Counted from the first letter of the stretch, positions 24,576-32,574 are shown. The stretch: 35,096 bases of DNA from JBBDNC01 sp040877875 (GCA_040877875.1 JBBDNC010000034.1:1-35096); one strand, 5' to 3'. The notes: generated by a model from the letters alone, not told the origin. Made by a program: numbers and translations.

Positions 24576-26065
24576 CAGGACACCTCCGTCGGTTTTTCGG
24601 AGTTTTTGCGCCGGTTGAGTGCCTCCCGGGCAACTTCGCGGTCATCAAAATCGAATCTTTCCCCCTTGATTTCCTGATACGTTTCGTGTCCCTTTCCGGC
24701 AATGAGAATGATGGAATCGGCCGGTGCGTGGAGTACGGTTTCAGTAATGGCCTGTTTCCGTGAAAGAATTTCGTTCCAGGCGGAATTTTTTGAGAATCCA
24801 CCGGCGATTTCCCGGAGGATCGCTTCAGGGTCTTCCGAGCGGGGATTATCAGAGGTGATCACCGTTTCATCGGCATAATTTTCAGCAATCCGGGCCATCA
24901 GCGGCCGTTTTTCACGGTCCCGGTCACCGCCACACCCGAATACGATGATCAGTTTTTGATCCTCTCCTTTGAGATGTTTCAGGGTAGCGGCCACGTTTTT
25001 AAGAGCGTCGGGTGTATGGGCATAGTCCACCACAATCAAAGGCAGGAAACCCGTCTGGTCAGCCGGAGTGACTTTCTCAAGCCTTCCGGGGGCACCCTGG
25101 CAATTTCCCAAAGCTTTTGCGATCTTATCCGCGGAAAAGCCGAGTGCTTTGACCATCAGAAATGCTTCAGCCACATTACAGGCATTGAACTGTCCGATCA
25201 GGGGAGAGGAAACACGGATGTCGTCGATCAAAATTTCGATTCCTGACTCTGTTGACCGGGCCAGTTTACACCGGACCTCCGCTTCACGGTTAAAAGCGAA
25301 AGAGATCAGATGAGCGGCACAGTCCTCCGTCATTTTTTCCCCGAAGGGGTCATCAAAATTGACCACTGCCCAGTCATTTTCTCTCAGGCAGTCAAAAAGC
25401 TTTTTCTTGGCTGCCGCATAACTTTTCAAATCCCCGTGATAGTCCAGATGGTCGTGCGTCAGGTTGGTAAATGCCGCCACTTTAAAATTCAGTCCGCCCG
25501 TCCGGTTTTGATCCAGGGCGTGAGAAGATACTTCCATGACCAGGTGGGTACATCCGGCATCGGCAAAGGCTCTCATATCCGAGGCGATTTCAATCGGGTC
25601 TGCCGTGGTAAGGGTGCTTTCAATTCGGTGATTGTCAAACTGTTTGACGATCGTTCCCAGCAGGGCGGTATTCACATCAAGTTCTTTCAGGGCCTGCCAG
25701 ACAAGGGTTGCGACCGTGGTTTTGCCATTCGTACCCGTAACCCCGATCAGCGTCAGTTCTCCGGAGGGGTTTCCCCGGAATGCCTGGGCAAGTTTGCCGA
25801 GCAGGGGCCGTGTGTTTTCCACAAGGATCACGGCGGGTTCAGGTGAACCGGCCTCATATGGCTTTTCGCAAATCACGACCGAGGCACCCTTGCCGATCGC
25901 CTCGTCGATAAAACGGTGGCCGTCCGAACGCAGCCCCTGAACGGCGATAAACACGTCGTTTTCCCGTACATCCCGGGAGTCCTGACGGAGCGATCCGATC
26001 ACGGAGGGGGCGTTCCCGGTAACCGAAATGGGATTACAGAGCGATATGAGATCTTTATATGTCAA
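24575..26065 (-). CDS. murE: MurE ligase, meso-diaminopimelate type
   Basis: This Mur ligase adds the third stem-peptide residue to UDP-MurNAc-L-Ala-D-Glu. The ATP loop is LIGVTGTNGKTTVATLVW near residue 105. The central domain has VMEVSSHALDQNR and FTNLTHDHLDYHG, and the C-terminal domain has VVDYAHTPDALKN and GCGGDRDREKRP. The substrate-selecting motif reads DNPRSEDP. DNPR is the form found in enzymes that add meso-diaminopimelate rather than lysine, so this organism probably has mDAP peptidoglycan. The start is TTG at 26065, overlapping the ftsI stop as TTGA; no other start precedes the conserved region. The 496-residue length is normal. Confidence 0.97.
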   Translation of the reverse strand: MTYKDLISLCNPISVTGNAPSVIGSLRQDSRDVRENDVFIAVQGLRSDGHRFIDEAIGKGASVVICEKPYEAGSPEPAVILVENTRPLLGKLAQAFRGNPSGELTLIGVTGTNGKTTVATLVWQALKELDVNTALLGTIVKQFDNHRIESTLTTADPIEIASDMRAFADAGCTHLVMEVSSHALDQNRTGGLNFKVAAFTNLTHDHLDYHGDLKSYAAAKKKLFDCLRENDWAVVNFDDPFGEKMTEDCAAHLISFAFNREAEVRCKLARSTESGIEILIDDIRVSSPLIGQFNACNVAEAFLMVKALGFSADKIAKALGNCQGAPGRLEKVTPADQTGFLPLIVVDYAHTPDALKNVAATLKHLKGEDQKLIIVFGCGGDRDREKRPLMARIAENYADETVITSDNPRSEDPEAILREIAGGFSKNSAWNEILSRKQAITETVLHAPADSIILIAGKGHETYQEIKGERFDFDDREVAREALNRRKNSEKPTEVS

Positions 26066-28221
26066 TTTCGGGACGATGCAGCGATTGCTGAGGATTGGGT
26101 TAGGGTTCTTGCTTTTCCCCTTACGGTGACGGTTCGGCCTTTCCGCATCACTTCACCCGGTTGGGGAAATTGAGTATAAATCGTACCGGAGCCGATCAAC
26201 TGTATATTCAGGCCGAGTTCGGCCAGGATGGCTGTTGCCTGTCTCATACTTTGATTTCTCAAATCGGGGATTTTTGCAAAACCTTTGTCGAGAGAGTCGG
26301 TTTTGAAGTCAGATAGTTCCAATACCAATGGATCCTCTTCAGAAATCTGTTCCCCGGCTTCAGGGGTTTGAGAGATGATGCGGGATCCGCTTCCTTTCGT
26401 TTGATAGACAATTTTTTGGTTGGAGAGCAGACGTTTAGCCTTGTCGGTGGTAAAACCAACAAGCGATGGAGCATAGGTCCATTGTTTATGCTCCATCTGC
26501 TGTTGGTCTGGGGTAATGGACCGCTGTATCTCATTGTCGAGACCTGCGATCCTTGCAGCTGTCTGCCTGAAAATCTGTCCTGCCGTATATCCGCCGTAGA
26601 TACTGGTTTTGGGTTCATCCAGCATGATTAAAAGGGCATATTCCGGATCATCTGCAGGGAAAAAACCTGTAAAGGAAGCCCGGTAGGCGGTTCGGTAGCG
26701 GCCGTCCATATATTTTTGGGCAGTCCCGGTTTTCCCGGCAATCGGCAGGCCGTCAACCGCTGCCCATCCGGCCGTACCGGAATCGGTGACGACCTCTTTA
26801 AATACGGGCAGAAGTTTTTCAATGGTTTCTTTTTTAGCGATTTGTCTCACTTTCACTGGCTTGTTCGTTTCTACGGTATTTCCAAATTCATCCGTGATTT
26901 TGTCAACGATATAGGGACGCATCATCATGCCCTTGTTCCCGAACGCGGCGTATGCCTGCAGGATCTGCAAGGGGGTTGCCTGTATTTCATAGCCAATGGC
27001 CATCCAGGGCAGGGTTACCTGGCTCCATTCAAACGGTTTCGGGAGGCGGCCAGCTTCCTCGTTGGGCAAGTCCACGTAGGTGGGGGAGCCGAATCCGAGA
27101 TTGCGGGCATATTGATAAAATACCCGGGGCGGGAGACGCATGGCGATCTCCGAGACGGCAATATTGGAGGATTGGGCAATGGCCTGTGTGAAGTCGACGG
27201 TCCCCAGCGGGTCGTGGTCGCGCATGGCCTGACCGTGAATGATGCGTACACCGTTCTCCTCTGTTTCGAATTCTTCTTCAAAATTGACGACTCCCTGTTC
27301 GAGGGCGGCGATGGCTGTAACAATCTTAAACGTGGAACCCGGTTCAACCATATCGGATACCGCGTAGTTTCTGCGGTTTATCGATTCTCCGGAAGCCGGT
27401 GTATTGGGATCGAATGTCGGGTAGTTGGCCAGGGCTTTGATCGCGCCGGTTTTTGGATTTATGACAATGCCGGTTCCGTAGTTCGAACGGGTTTGGCGGA
27501 TCCCTGCTTCCAGCTCCTCTTCCAGGATTGCCTGTATGTATGAATCAATCGTGGTATGAAGGGAATGGCCCTGAATCGGTGTTTTTCGCGGGGCTCCGAC
27601 ATAGGCAAAGATCCGGTTCATCCGGTCGCGGCGTACTTGCTGCAGCCCGTCTTCGCCTTTCAGGTGATCGTCATAATAATTTTCCAGGCCAATCATCCCG
27701 GTCAGCGTATGATTGACAAATCCCAGGGTATGGGCTGCCAAAGAGCCGAAACTGTAATTGCGTTTATATTCTTCTTCCAGGATCACGCCCGGAATATTCA
27801 AATTCCGGATTGTATCGCTCGTATTGACATCAATACTGTTTTCAAGAACCACATAGCGGGATTGAGAGGGGGCACTTTGGATCTTGTTTCTGTAATAGGA
27901 TGCAGAACGGTTTGTATGGTCGGCAAGGGTTGAGCAAAGAAGTGAGAGATGGTCCCGGGTAAGATCCGGGAAACGCGGATCCAGGGCTATTTTATAAACG
28001 ACCGAATTGGTAGCGAGTACACTCCCGTTCTCATCATAAATGTTGCCGCGCTGGGCCGGGATGTTGATGTAATTAATAGCCTGGTTACTCCAGAGTTCAC
28101 GCAGATTATCCCCTTCCACGAAGTTGACGCGGAAAATTTGAAGAATAATTAAAGAGGGAATGAGCAGAACAAGTCCTAAAACTACGAACATTCTGCTCAA
28201 TATAGCTGTGTGTTCGTTCAC
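26062..28221 (-). CDS. ftsI: FtsI-type penicillin-binding protein with two PASTA domains
   Basis: This class B PBP (PBP3-like) is the septal transpeptidase that cross-links new peptidoglycan at division. One membrane helix lies at about residues 8-30, followed by the pedestal domain starting at PAQRGNIYDENGSVLA. The transpeptidase motifs are SxxK in EPGSTFKI (Ser296), SSN at 351-353 and KTGT near 497. After residue 590 come two PASTA repeats, about 592-647 and 655-705 (PDLRNQSMRQATAILAELGL). The 719-residue length is longer than enterobacterial FtsI because of the PASTA tail, which is known in other dcw-encoded PBPs. It lies nine bases after ftsL. Confidence 0.97.
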   Translation of the reverse strand: MNEHTAILSRMFVVLGLVLLIPSLIILQIFRVNFVEGDNLRELWSNQAINYINIPAQRGNIYDENGSVLATNSVVYKIALDPRFPDLTRDHLSLLCSTLADHTNRSASYYRNKIQSAPSQSRYVVLENSIDVNTSDTIRNLNIPGVILEEEYKRNYSFGSLAAHTLGFVNHTLTGMIGLENYYDDHLKGEDGLQQVRRDRMNRIFAYVGAPRKTPIQGHSLHTTIDSYIQAILEEELEAGIRQTRSNYGTGIVINPKTGAIKALANYPTFDPNTPASGESINRRNYAVSDMVEPGSTFKIVTAIAALEQGVVNFEEEFETEENGVRIIHGQAMRDHDPLGTVDFTQAIAQSSNIAVSEIAMRLPPRVFYQYARNLGFGSPTYVDLPNEEAGRLPKPFEWSQVTLPWMAIGYEIQATPLQILQAYAAFGNKGMMMRPYIVDKITDEFGNTVETNKPVKVRQIAKKETIEKLLPVFKEVVTDSGTAGWAAVDGLPIAGKTGTAQKYMDGRYRTAYRASFTGFFPADDPEYALLIMLDEPKTSIYGGYTAGQIFRQTAARIAGLDNEIQRSITPDQQQMEHKQWTYAPSLVGFTTDKAKRLLSNQKIVYQTKGSGSRIISQTPEAGEQISEEDPLVLELSDFKTDSLDKGFAKIPDLRNQSMRQATAILAELGLNIQLIGSGTIYTQFPQPGEVMRKGRTVTVRGKARTLTQSSAIAASSRN

Positions 28222-28230
28222 GATGGTGAC

Positions 28231-28680
28231 TCACTTATTCAGTATTAAAACCTTGTCTGCCGGACCGGGATTGATGAAACCCTGTTCCTGTGCTTTTTGA
28301 TAGATCTCCTTCGGGCCGATCATCCGGTCGAATTCCAGCCGTTTTTCAGAGTGTATCCGTTTGATCTTGTTGAACTCGGATTCAAGCTGTTGAACCTCTT
28401 GCAATGTTCGTTGCGTACTAAAAACATGATTGATATAGAGAATCCCGAAGATTCCGATCAAAAAACTTATGAGAATGACTTTCCATGGAGTAATCGATGG
28501 AAATTTGAGTTTGCTTTGGGTACCGTTGTTTTTTCGTCTTCCGTATGAAGGGGATAAACCGATGGAGCCCGAACTCTTGGTTCGTCCGGTAGCCGGACGG
28601 AAATATTTTACTCCCTTTTTGGAGGGGGTCCGTTTGTTTGACCGGGTTTTAGTATCAGTAAATTTAGATTGAACGAACAT
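28231..28680 (-). CDS. ftsL: FtsL-like divisome protein
   Basis: This is a bitopic membrane protein of 149 residues in the ftsL position between rsmH and ftsI. A long basic, Ser/Lys/Arg-rich cytoplasmic tail occupies residues 1-66. One membrane helix (VILISFLIGIFGILYINHVF) lies at about 68-87, followed by a coiled-coil heptad region (TLQEVQQLESEFNKIKRIHS) and a short hydrophobic end. This is the FtsL layout, though the tail is about 30 residues longer than common. FtsL sequence is poorly conserved, so the call rests on topology and position. The ATG at 28680 lies two bases after the rsmH stop; the upstream TTG at 28686 overlaps that stop. Confidence 0.85.
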   Translation of the reverse strand: MFVQSKFTDTKTRSNKRTPSKKGVKYFRPATGRTKSSGSIGLSPSYGRRKNNGTQSKLKFPSITPWKVILISFLIGIFGILYINHVFSTQRTLQEVQQLESEFNKIKRIHSEKRLEFDRMIGPKEIYQKAQEQGFINPGPADKVLILNK

Positions 28681-28682
28681 AA

Positions 28683-29606
28683 TCAAGCCTCCGGTTCAAT
28701 TTTGCGGGCAGCTCTCATCCGGGCACTTCGTGCGGCCGGATTTTTTTTAATTTCCTCATCCGAAGGGACGACAATATTTTTAGTCAGTGCTTCAATATTT
28801 TTTATTTCGTGGCCGTAGAAATCCTTTTTTATTCTTCCTTCATGATTCCCGCTCCTGAAAAATGTCTTGACAATGCGGTCTTCAAGCGAGTGATAGGAGA
28901 TGGCGACCATGCGTCCGTCGACCCTGATCAGCTCCAGTGCTTCGGTCAGGGCTGATTTCAGCATATCCAGTTCACGGTTCACCTCAATCCGGATGGCCTG
29001 AAACACTCTGGCCAGTGATTTGGTAGTGTGCGGGCCGTGCACAACCTGGCGGACAGCTTCCCGGAGCTCGCCGGTGGTTTCCAGCGGGCGGCGATCGATG
29101 ATGGATTTGGCAATCTGACGGCTCAGCCGCTCCTCGCCCAGATGGAAAATGATATCCCGCAGCTTTTCATATGAATATTCATTGACGACCTGGTAGGCCG
29201 ATACTCCGCTCAGCTCACTCATCCTCATGTCGAGCGGGCCGTCGTTTTGAAAACTGAATCCGCGTTCGGGTTCCTTTAACTGGTGAGTGGAGACTCCCAG
29301 GTCAAACAGGATTCCGGAGATATTCCCATGGGTTTCCGGGGGCAGGAGGGTAGATAGGTACCCGAAATTGCCGTGCAGCGGTTTGAACCGCGGGTCATCA
29401 CCGACAAGGGTTTTGGCTGCCTCCAGGGCCTCTATGTCCTGGTCGATTCCATAGACGAGAGCGTTTTGGCCAAGACGCTTCAGGATCTCTTCCGTGTGCC
29501 CACCCCCTCCGAGGGTCGCATCCACATAGATCCCGTCCGGGTCGGTGACAAGAAAGTCGACCGATGGATCCAGCAGTACCGGAATATGTTCATGGTATTG
29601 GGTCAT
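28683..29606 (-). CDS. rsmH: 16S rRNA (cytosine(1402)-N4)-methyltransferase
   Basis: This SAM-dependent enzyme methylates N4 of C1402 in the 30S P site. The SAM-binding segment YVDATLGGGGHTEEILKRL lies near the N-terminus. Family motifs LFDLGVSTHQLKEPERGFSF, GPLDMRMSELSG, TTKSLARVFQAIRIEVNREL and AISYHSLEDRIVKTFF are present, and the C-terminus has NPAARSARMRAARK. ATG at 29606 is chosen: it follows the mraZ stop by one base and has GGAGAG upstream. Two in-frame ATGs at 29618 and 29621 overlap mraZ. The length is 307 residues with this start, as usual. Confidence 0.97.
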   Translation of the reverse strand: MTQYHEHIPVLLDPSVDFLVTDPDGIYVDATLGGGGHTEEILKRLGQNALVYGIDQDIEALEAAKTLVGDDPRFKPLHGNFGYLSTLLPPETHGNISGILFDLGVSTHQLKEPERGFSFQNDGPLDMRMSELSGVSAYQVVNEYSYEKLRDIIFHLGEERLSRQIAKSIIDRRPLETTGELREAVRQVVHGPHTTKSLARVFQAIRIEVNRELDMLKSALTEALELIRVDGRMVAISYHSLEDRIVKTFFRSGNHEGRIKKDFYGHEIKNIEALTKNIVVPSDEEIKKNPAARSARMRAARKIEPEA

Positions 29607-29607
29607 T

Positions 29608-30075
29608 TCACTCTCCATCATCTTCTCCGTTATCTCCCATTACACGTTCGAAGAGCTCCTGGTAGGATTCGAAACTGAGGTTGGCATCCACTTCCTCCAG
29701 TTTTTCGGGCGACCATATTTCAATTCGTTCGCCGCTGCCTATGAAGATTGCCCGGCCGTCAATGCCGGCCCAATCCATCAAGTGGGAGGGGAGAGGCAGG
29801 CGGTTTTGCTTGTCCAGGGTAAGGTCTTCGGCAAACCGAAGAAAGTTACGTTTTACGGTGCGCCCTTCTTTGGTAAAACTGTTAATGCTTGATAATTTCG
29901 TTTCAACAATTGCCCATTCGTTCTGCGGGTATAGATAGAGGCAGGGTTCGAGTCCCCGGAGCAATGTGAAATTTTCCTGTGCCTCGGGGTTCAGTGCTTT
30001 ACGCAGCTTGGCCGGAAAAGCGACACGGCCCTTCGCATCTACACTGTGTTCATATTCCCCTTTGAAGCTCGGCAC
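29608..30075 (-). CDS. mraZ: MraZ, dcw operon regulator
   Basis: This DNA-binding protein represses the dcw operon by binding TGGG repeats upstream of its own gene. Two AbrB-like half-domains are seen: the first in FKGEYEHSVDAKGRVAFPAK, the second in DLTLDKQNRLPLPSHLMDW. The total of 155 residues is normal. A GTG at 30075 gives the family-like start (M)PSFKGEYEHS and was preferred; a TTG at 30081 would add two residues. No Shine-Dalgarno is visible for either. It is the first gene of the operon, with four TGGG boxes 65-105 bases upstream. Confidence 0.95.
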   Translation of the reverse strand: MPSFKGEYEHSVDAKGRVAFPAKLRKALNPEAQENFTLLRGLEPCLYLYPQNEWAIVETKLSSINSFTKEGRTVKRNFLRFAEDLTLDKQNRLPLPSHLMDWAGIDGRAIFIGSGERIEIWSPEKLEEVDANLSFESYQELFERVMGDNGEDDGE

Positions 30076-30142
30076 GGTCAATTAACGGTTAAGTTGTGAT
30101 TGCTATAGCGTTGGGCAAATGCTTCGGGGACTTGCTAATTAT

Positions 30143-30179
30143 CCCCACTATCTCCCACTTCACCCCACAATGTACCCCA
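30143..30179 (-). promoter_or_regulatory. MraZ-box operator, four TGGG repeats
   Basis: Read on the minus strand, TGGG occurs four times. The T of each lies at 30179, 30167, 30157 and 30147, giving spacings of 12, 10 and 10 bases. MraZ in other bacteria binds such TGGG(N) repeats with about 10-bp period in its own promoter region. The four boxes lie upstream of mraZ, so autoregulation of the whole dcw operon is expected. The first spacing of 12 is irregular. Confidence 0.8.
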
Positions 30180-30620
30180 TTATAAACTATTTTGTCAAGA
30201 AAAAATGAATTAAAAACGCAAATTTAATCTTGAGTAAAACTCAATTAGACCTATAAAGTGTATTGTATATATAATGATGATGGCTTTAGAGAGAGGAAAA
30301 ATGTATTTATACATATATTGTATATAATAATGTGGATAACTTAATTGTGAGAGGGAAAAGGGGATAGGTGAGAGCGAGTAGTGAAAAGAGGAGATCGAAT
30401 GTTTTATTTCTTGGAAAAGACGGGTTAGGTGGACATCAATAATATGTTTAACTTTCGTTCTTTACATCCGGGCGTTAAATTCCGGGGCGGGTATGGAATC
30501 CGGCATTCAGTGGAAACTTCTGTTTATTGACGGGAAACAGCACGAATTTGTCATCATTCATACCGGGCCCCGAAACGAAGCAAAAGGTTGGATTTGACAA
30601 TACCGTGTTGAATGCATTAT
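30180..30620. other. AT-rich intergenic region with a perfect DnaA-box sequence
   Basis: No gene is supported here. Bases 30180-30345 are strongly AT-rich, with two related stretches TATTGTATATATAATGATG (from 30261) and TATTGTATATAATAATG (from 30316). TGTGGATAA at 30331-30339 is a perfect DnaA-box consensus (complement TTATCCACA), and TTATCCCCA at 30139-30147 differs by one base. The second half, 30366-30620, has ordinary composition. A TTGACA at 30594-30599 may be the -35 of tatA, but no convincing -10 pairs with it. Confidence 0.45.
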
Positions 30621-30645
30621 TAATTTGGATAGTTCGAGGATTATT

Positions 30646-30840
30646 ATGGGATTTGGTGGATTTGAATGGTTGATTATCGTTGTGGTTATTCTTTTTCTGT
30701 TCGGCGGGAAAAAGATCCCTCAACTTGCCCGGGGATTGGGCAGAGGGCTTGTTGAATTTCGGAAGGCCAAGGATTCCGATGATGATGAAATTGAAGGATC
30801 GGAAGAAACGGACGAACGAAATCGATCGTCTAACGAATAG
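30646..30840 (+). CDS. tatA: Twin-arginine translocase subunit TatA
   Basis: This pore-forming subunit of the Tat system exports folded proteins across the inner membrane. The 64-residue protein has a short membrane helix (FEWLIIVVVILFLFGGKKIP), the conserved FGGKKIPQLARGLGRGL hinge and amphipathic helix, then an acidic tail (SDDDEIEGSEETDERN). The ATG at 30646 has GAGG nine bases upstream; a TTG at 30625 would add seven unconserved residues. No tatC lies nearby, so the translocase is encoded in separate loci or depends on another operon. Confidence 0.94.
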   Translation: MGFGGFEWLIIVVVILFLFGGKKIPQLARGLGRGLVEFRKAKDSDDDEIEGSEETDERNRSSNE

Positions 30841-30886
30841 AGAGACCGGTTTCGGGAGCTGAAGCCCGAACCGTGGGTTCTATCTC

Positions 30887-31035
30887 GAGGGCTTTGCAAA
30901 ACCAGGAGTTTTGGTTAGGATCAAAGCCTGTCCGCCGGCCGGCGGATCGGAACCGCAGTTTATCAGGCATAAATGAGGATTTCGAATTCGCGAAAATGCT
31001 GAGATTGGGCAAAACAACAGTTTTGCAAAGCCCTC
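30887..31035. mobile_element. MITE-like element with 16-bp inverted repeats, copy 1
   Basis: Perfect 16-bp arms GAGGGCTTTGCAAAAC (30887-30902) and GTTTTGCAAAGCCCTC (31020-31035) bound a 149-bp segment. Weaker symmetry continues outside the arms, with GTTCTAT before the left arm and ATAGAAC after the right. A perfect palindrome TCCGCCGGCCGGCGGA lies at 30931-30946. No coding sequence is inside. The left arm and the bases after it recur at 35047 to the window end. The size, inverted ends and second copy suggest a non-autonomous mobile repeat, but no target-site duplication can be proven here. Confidence 0.65.
30931..30946. repeat. Dispersed GC palindrome, copy 3
   Basis: TCCGCCGGCCGGCGGA is a perfect 16-bp palindrome within the inverted-repeat element, related to the sequences at 174-190 and 22022-22042. 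Confidence 0.6.
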
Positions 31036-31135
31036 TATGGAATAGAACACTTCGGTCCGGCAGGGGACAAACCGCTTCGGGATTTTCCCCCTGTGTTGAT
31101 TCAACTGTTTTCGGGGAGGGGGGTACGTCTTTTCT

Positions 31136-32464
31136 TTAACTCCGGTTGACAAAATGGGTTTTGCCGGGCACCCCGTTTTTGACCGCGGCTTTGGTAACCG
31201 TATCGGTGCCATAAAAATTATTCAGACAGTCCGTGGCCCGGTAGAGGTTCTTCATCCGGTGATCTTCCCGGAAAAAGATTTCGAGCTGATCGGTATGTTT
31301 CATTTCGATCGTGTAGAGCCCGATTCCCCGGATGGTATGGCCCTTTCGCAAGGCTGCCTGCACCCCTTCCATCGCTTTGGGCAGACAGGCACTGAGCACG
31401 TAATCATCCAGATTGGTATAGCCGGGGGTATTGAAGGCGAAGCTGACCCCGTCCCACTCCACATCCTGGTAGCGGATATGGCAGCCCCACCGCCGGGCCT
31501 TCCGTTCGTAGCCGCGCATCCGGTAGCAGACTTTTCGAACGGCCTTTACCACTTCCCCCTTGATCTGTTCGGTGTTCCGGGTCCAGTCGGAAAAAGTATG
31601 CATATAGCTCACTTCGTCCGGTACATGGTTTTCATTATTGAGGACTTTGGCTTTGTCCCTGCCGGTGACGGTCTCGAAAAACAGTTGCCCCTGCATCTCT
31701 CCGAATAATTTCCGGAAAGGGGCCGGCCCTTCGCGGTGGGCATCGGCGATGGTGTGGATCCCGTACCCTCGCAGTTTCCGGTAGCGCCGTGATCCGATTC
31801 CCCACACCTCATCCAGGGGAAGGGAAAACAGGTGTTCGGCCGCATCGTCGGGGTTGAGAATCATGAGCAGTCCGTCCGGCTTGCGAAGTCCCGATGCAAG
31901 TTTCGCATAGGTTTTGCTGGTTGCCACCCCGACCGAACAGACCAGGCCCAGTTCGTCGTAAATCTCCTGCTTCAGTTTTTGCACAAAGCCGGTGAGGGCC
32001 TGCCGGCTTTTGCCGAGCAGAAAAGTGACATCCATAAAGTATTCGTCCATCGAATATTTTTCTACATCGGGCGCATGGTGGCTCATGATGGTTTTCAGCC
32101 GCCGGCTGATTCCCTTGTATTTATCGTAGTCGATCTGCATAAAGATGATATAAGGGCAAATCTGTGAGGCTTCGAATGCACTCATAGCCGTTTTGATTCC
32201 CAGGTTTCGTGCCTCGTAACTGGCTGTTGCGACGATGCCCCGGGCCACGCCGTTCGGTTTGCGCCAGCCGCCCATTGCCAGGGGAAATCCGTAGAGATTA
32301 TAGGCCCGCTGTTCCACCTGTGCGTAGAAGCAGTTCATATCCAGGTGGAGAGTCAGCCGTTTCCGCAGGCTGGTGTGCTGATGGTCTTTGGCGATGGTGC
32401 TGTAAAGGGTGATTCGGTGCACATCCTGCTCCAGGTTGTAACCGGTATGTTTGTTCGGATCCAT
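31136..32464 (-). CDS. Y-family DNA polymerase, DinB-like
   Basis: This is a translesion DNA polymerase that copies past damaged bases at low fidelity. LHLDMNCFYAQVEQR holds the first catalytic aspartate and the tyrosine steric gate. EKYSMDEYFMDVT holds the catalytic Asp-Glu pair (SMDE). CSVGVATSKTYAKLASGLRKPDGL is the palm region, and LDEVWGIGSRRYRKLRGYGI is the helix-hairpin-helix. A little-finger domain follows. The common DMD of the first motif is DMN here, but the three catalytic carboxylates remain. It lacks a clear C-terminal beta-clamp peptide. The ATG at 32464 gives 442 residues; a longer frame from 32527 would run through the upstream direct repeats. The promoter region carries an 11-bp-period repeat shared with the gene at 34445. 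Confidence 0.92.
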   Translation of the reverse strand: MDPNKHTGYNLEQDVHRITLYSTIAKDHQHTSLRKRLTLHLDMNCFYAQVEQRAYNLYGFPLAMGGWRKPNGVARGIVATASYEARNLGIKTAMSAFEASQICPYIIFMQIDYDKYKGISRRLKTIMSHHAPDVEKYSMDEYFMDVTFLLGKSRQALTGFVQKLKQEIYDELGLVCSVGVATSKTYAKLASGLRKPDGLLMILNPDDAAEHLFSLPLDEVWGIGSRRYRKLRGYGIHTIADAHREGPAPFRKLFGEMQGQLFFETVTGRDKAKVLNNENHVPDEVSYMHTFSDWTRNTEQIKGEVVKAVRKVCYRMRGYERKARRWGCHIRYQDVEWDGVSFAFNTPGYTNLDDYVLSACLPKAMEGVQAALRKGHTIRGIGLYTIEMKHTDQLEIFFREDHRMKNLYRATDCLNNFYGTDTVTKAAVKNGVPGKTHFVNRS

Positions 32465-32483
32465 AAAGGAAGTATAAGCAGAA

Positions 32484-32507
32484 ATTACACATATATCACA
32501 CATATAT
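32484..32507 (-). promoter_or_regulatory. Tandem ATATATGTGT element upstream of the Y-family polymerase
   Basis: On the minus strand, ATATATGTGT occurs twice, at 32507-32498 and 32496-32487, with an 11-bp period, about one turn of DNA. The element ends 20 bases before the start codon. The corresponding sequence before the gene at 34445 matches in 20 of 24 positions. It could be a repressor site for a damage-response regulon, or part of a promoter, since TATATGTG resembles the Bacteroidota -7 element TAnnTTTG. The identity of the binder is not known. Confidence 0.5.
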
Positions 32508-32574
32508 TTATGCATTACATCCGGCAACCAATCACGATACCCGAGCCCCCATTCGATCCGGCAAACATTGAGAG

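Noticed and set aside
26716..27543. 275-residue plus-strand ORF inside ftsI
   Set aside because: It is antisense to the intact transpeptidase domain and has no recognisable motif.
30475..30723. 82-residue minus-strand ORF across the tatA start
   Set aside because: Part of the frame looks protein-like (MNDDKFVLFPVNKQKF), but it overlaps tatA and its promoter and has no family match I can recognise.
30880..31212. 110-residue minus-strand ORF over the inverted-repeat element
   Set aside because: It is a read-through of the MITE-like repeat and the end of the polymerase gene; its FAKPSR-type phrases come from the repeat arm.
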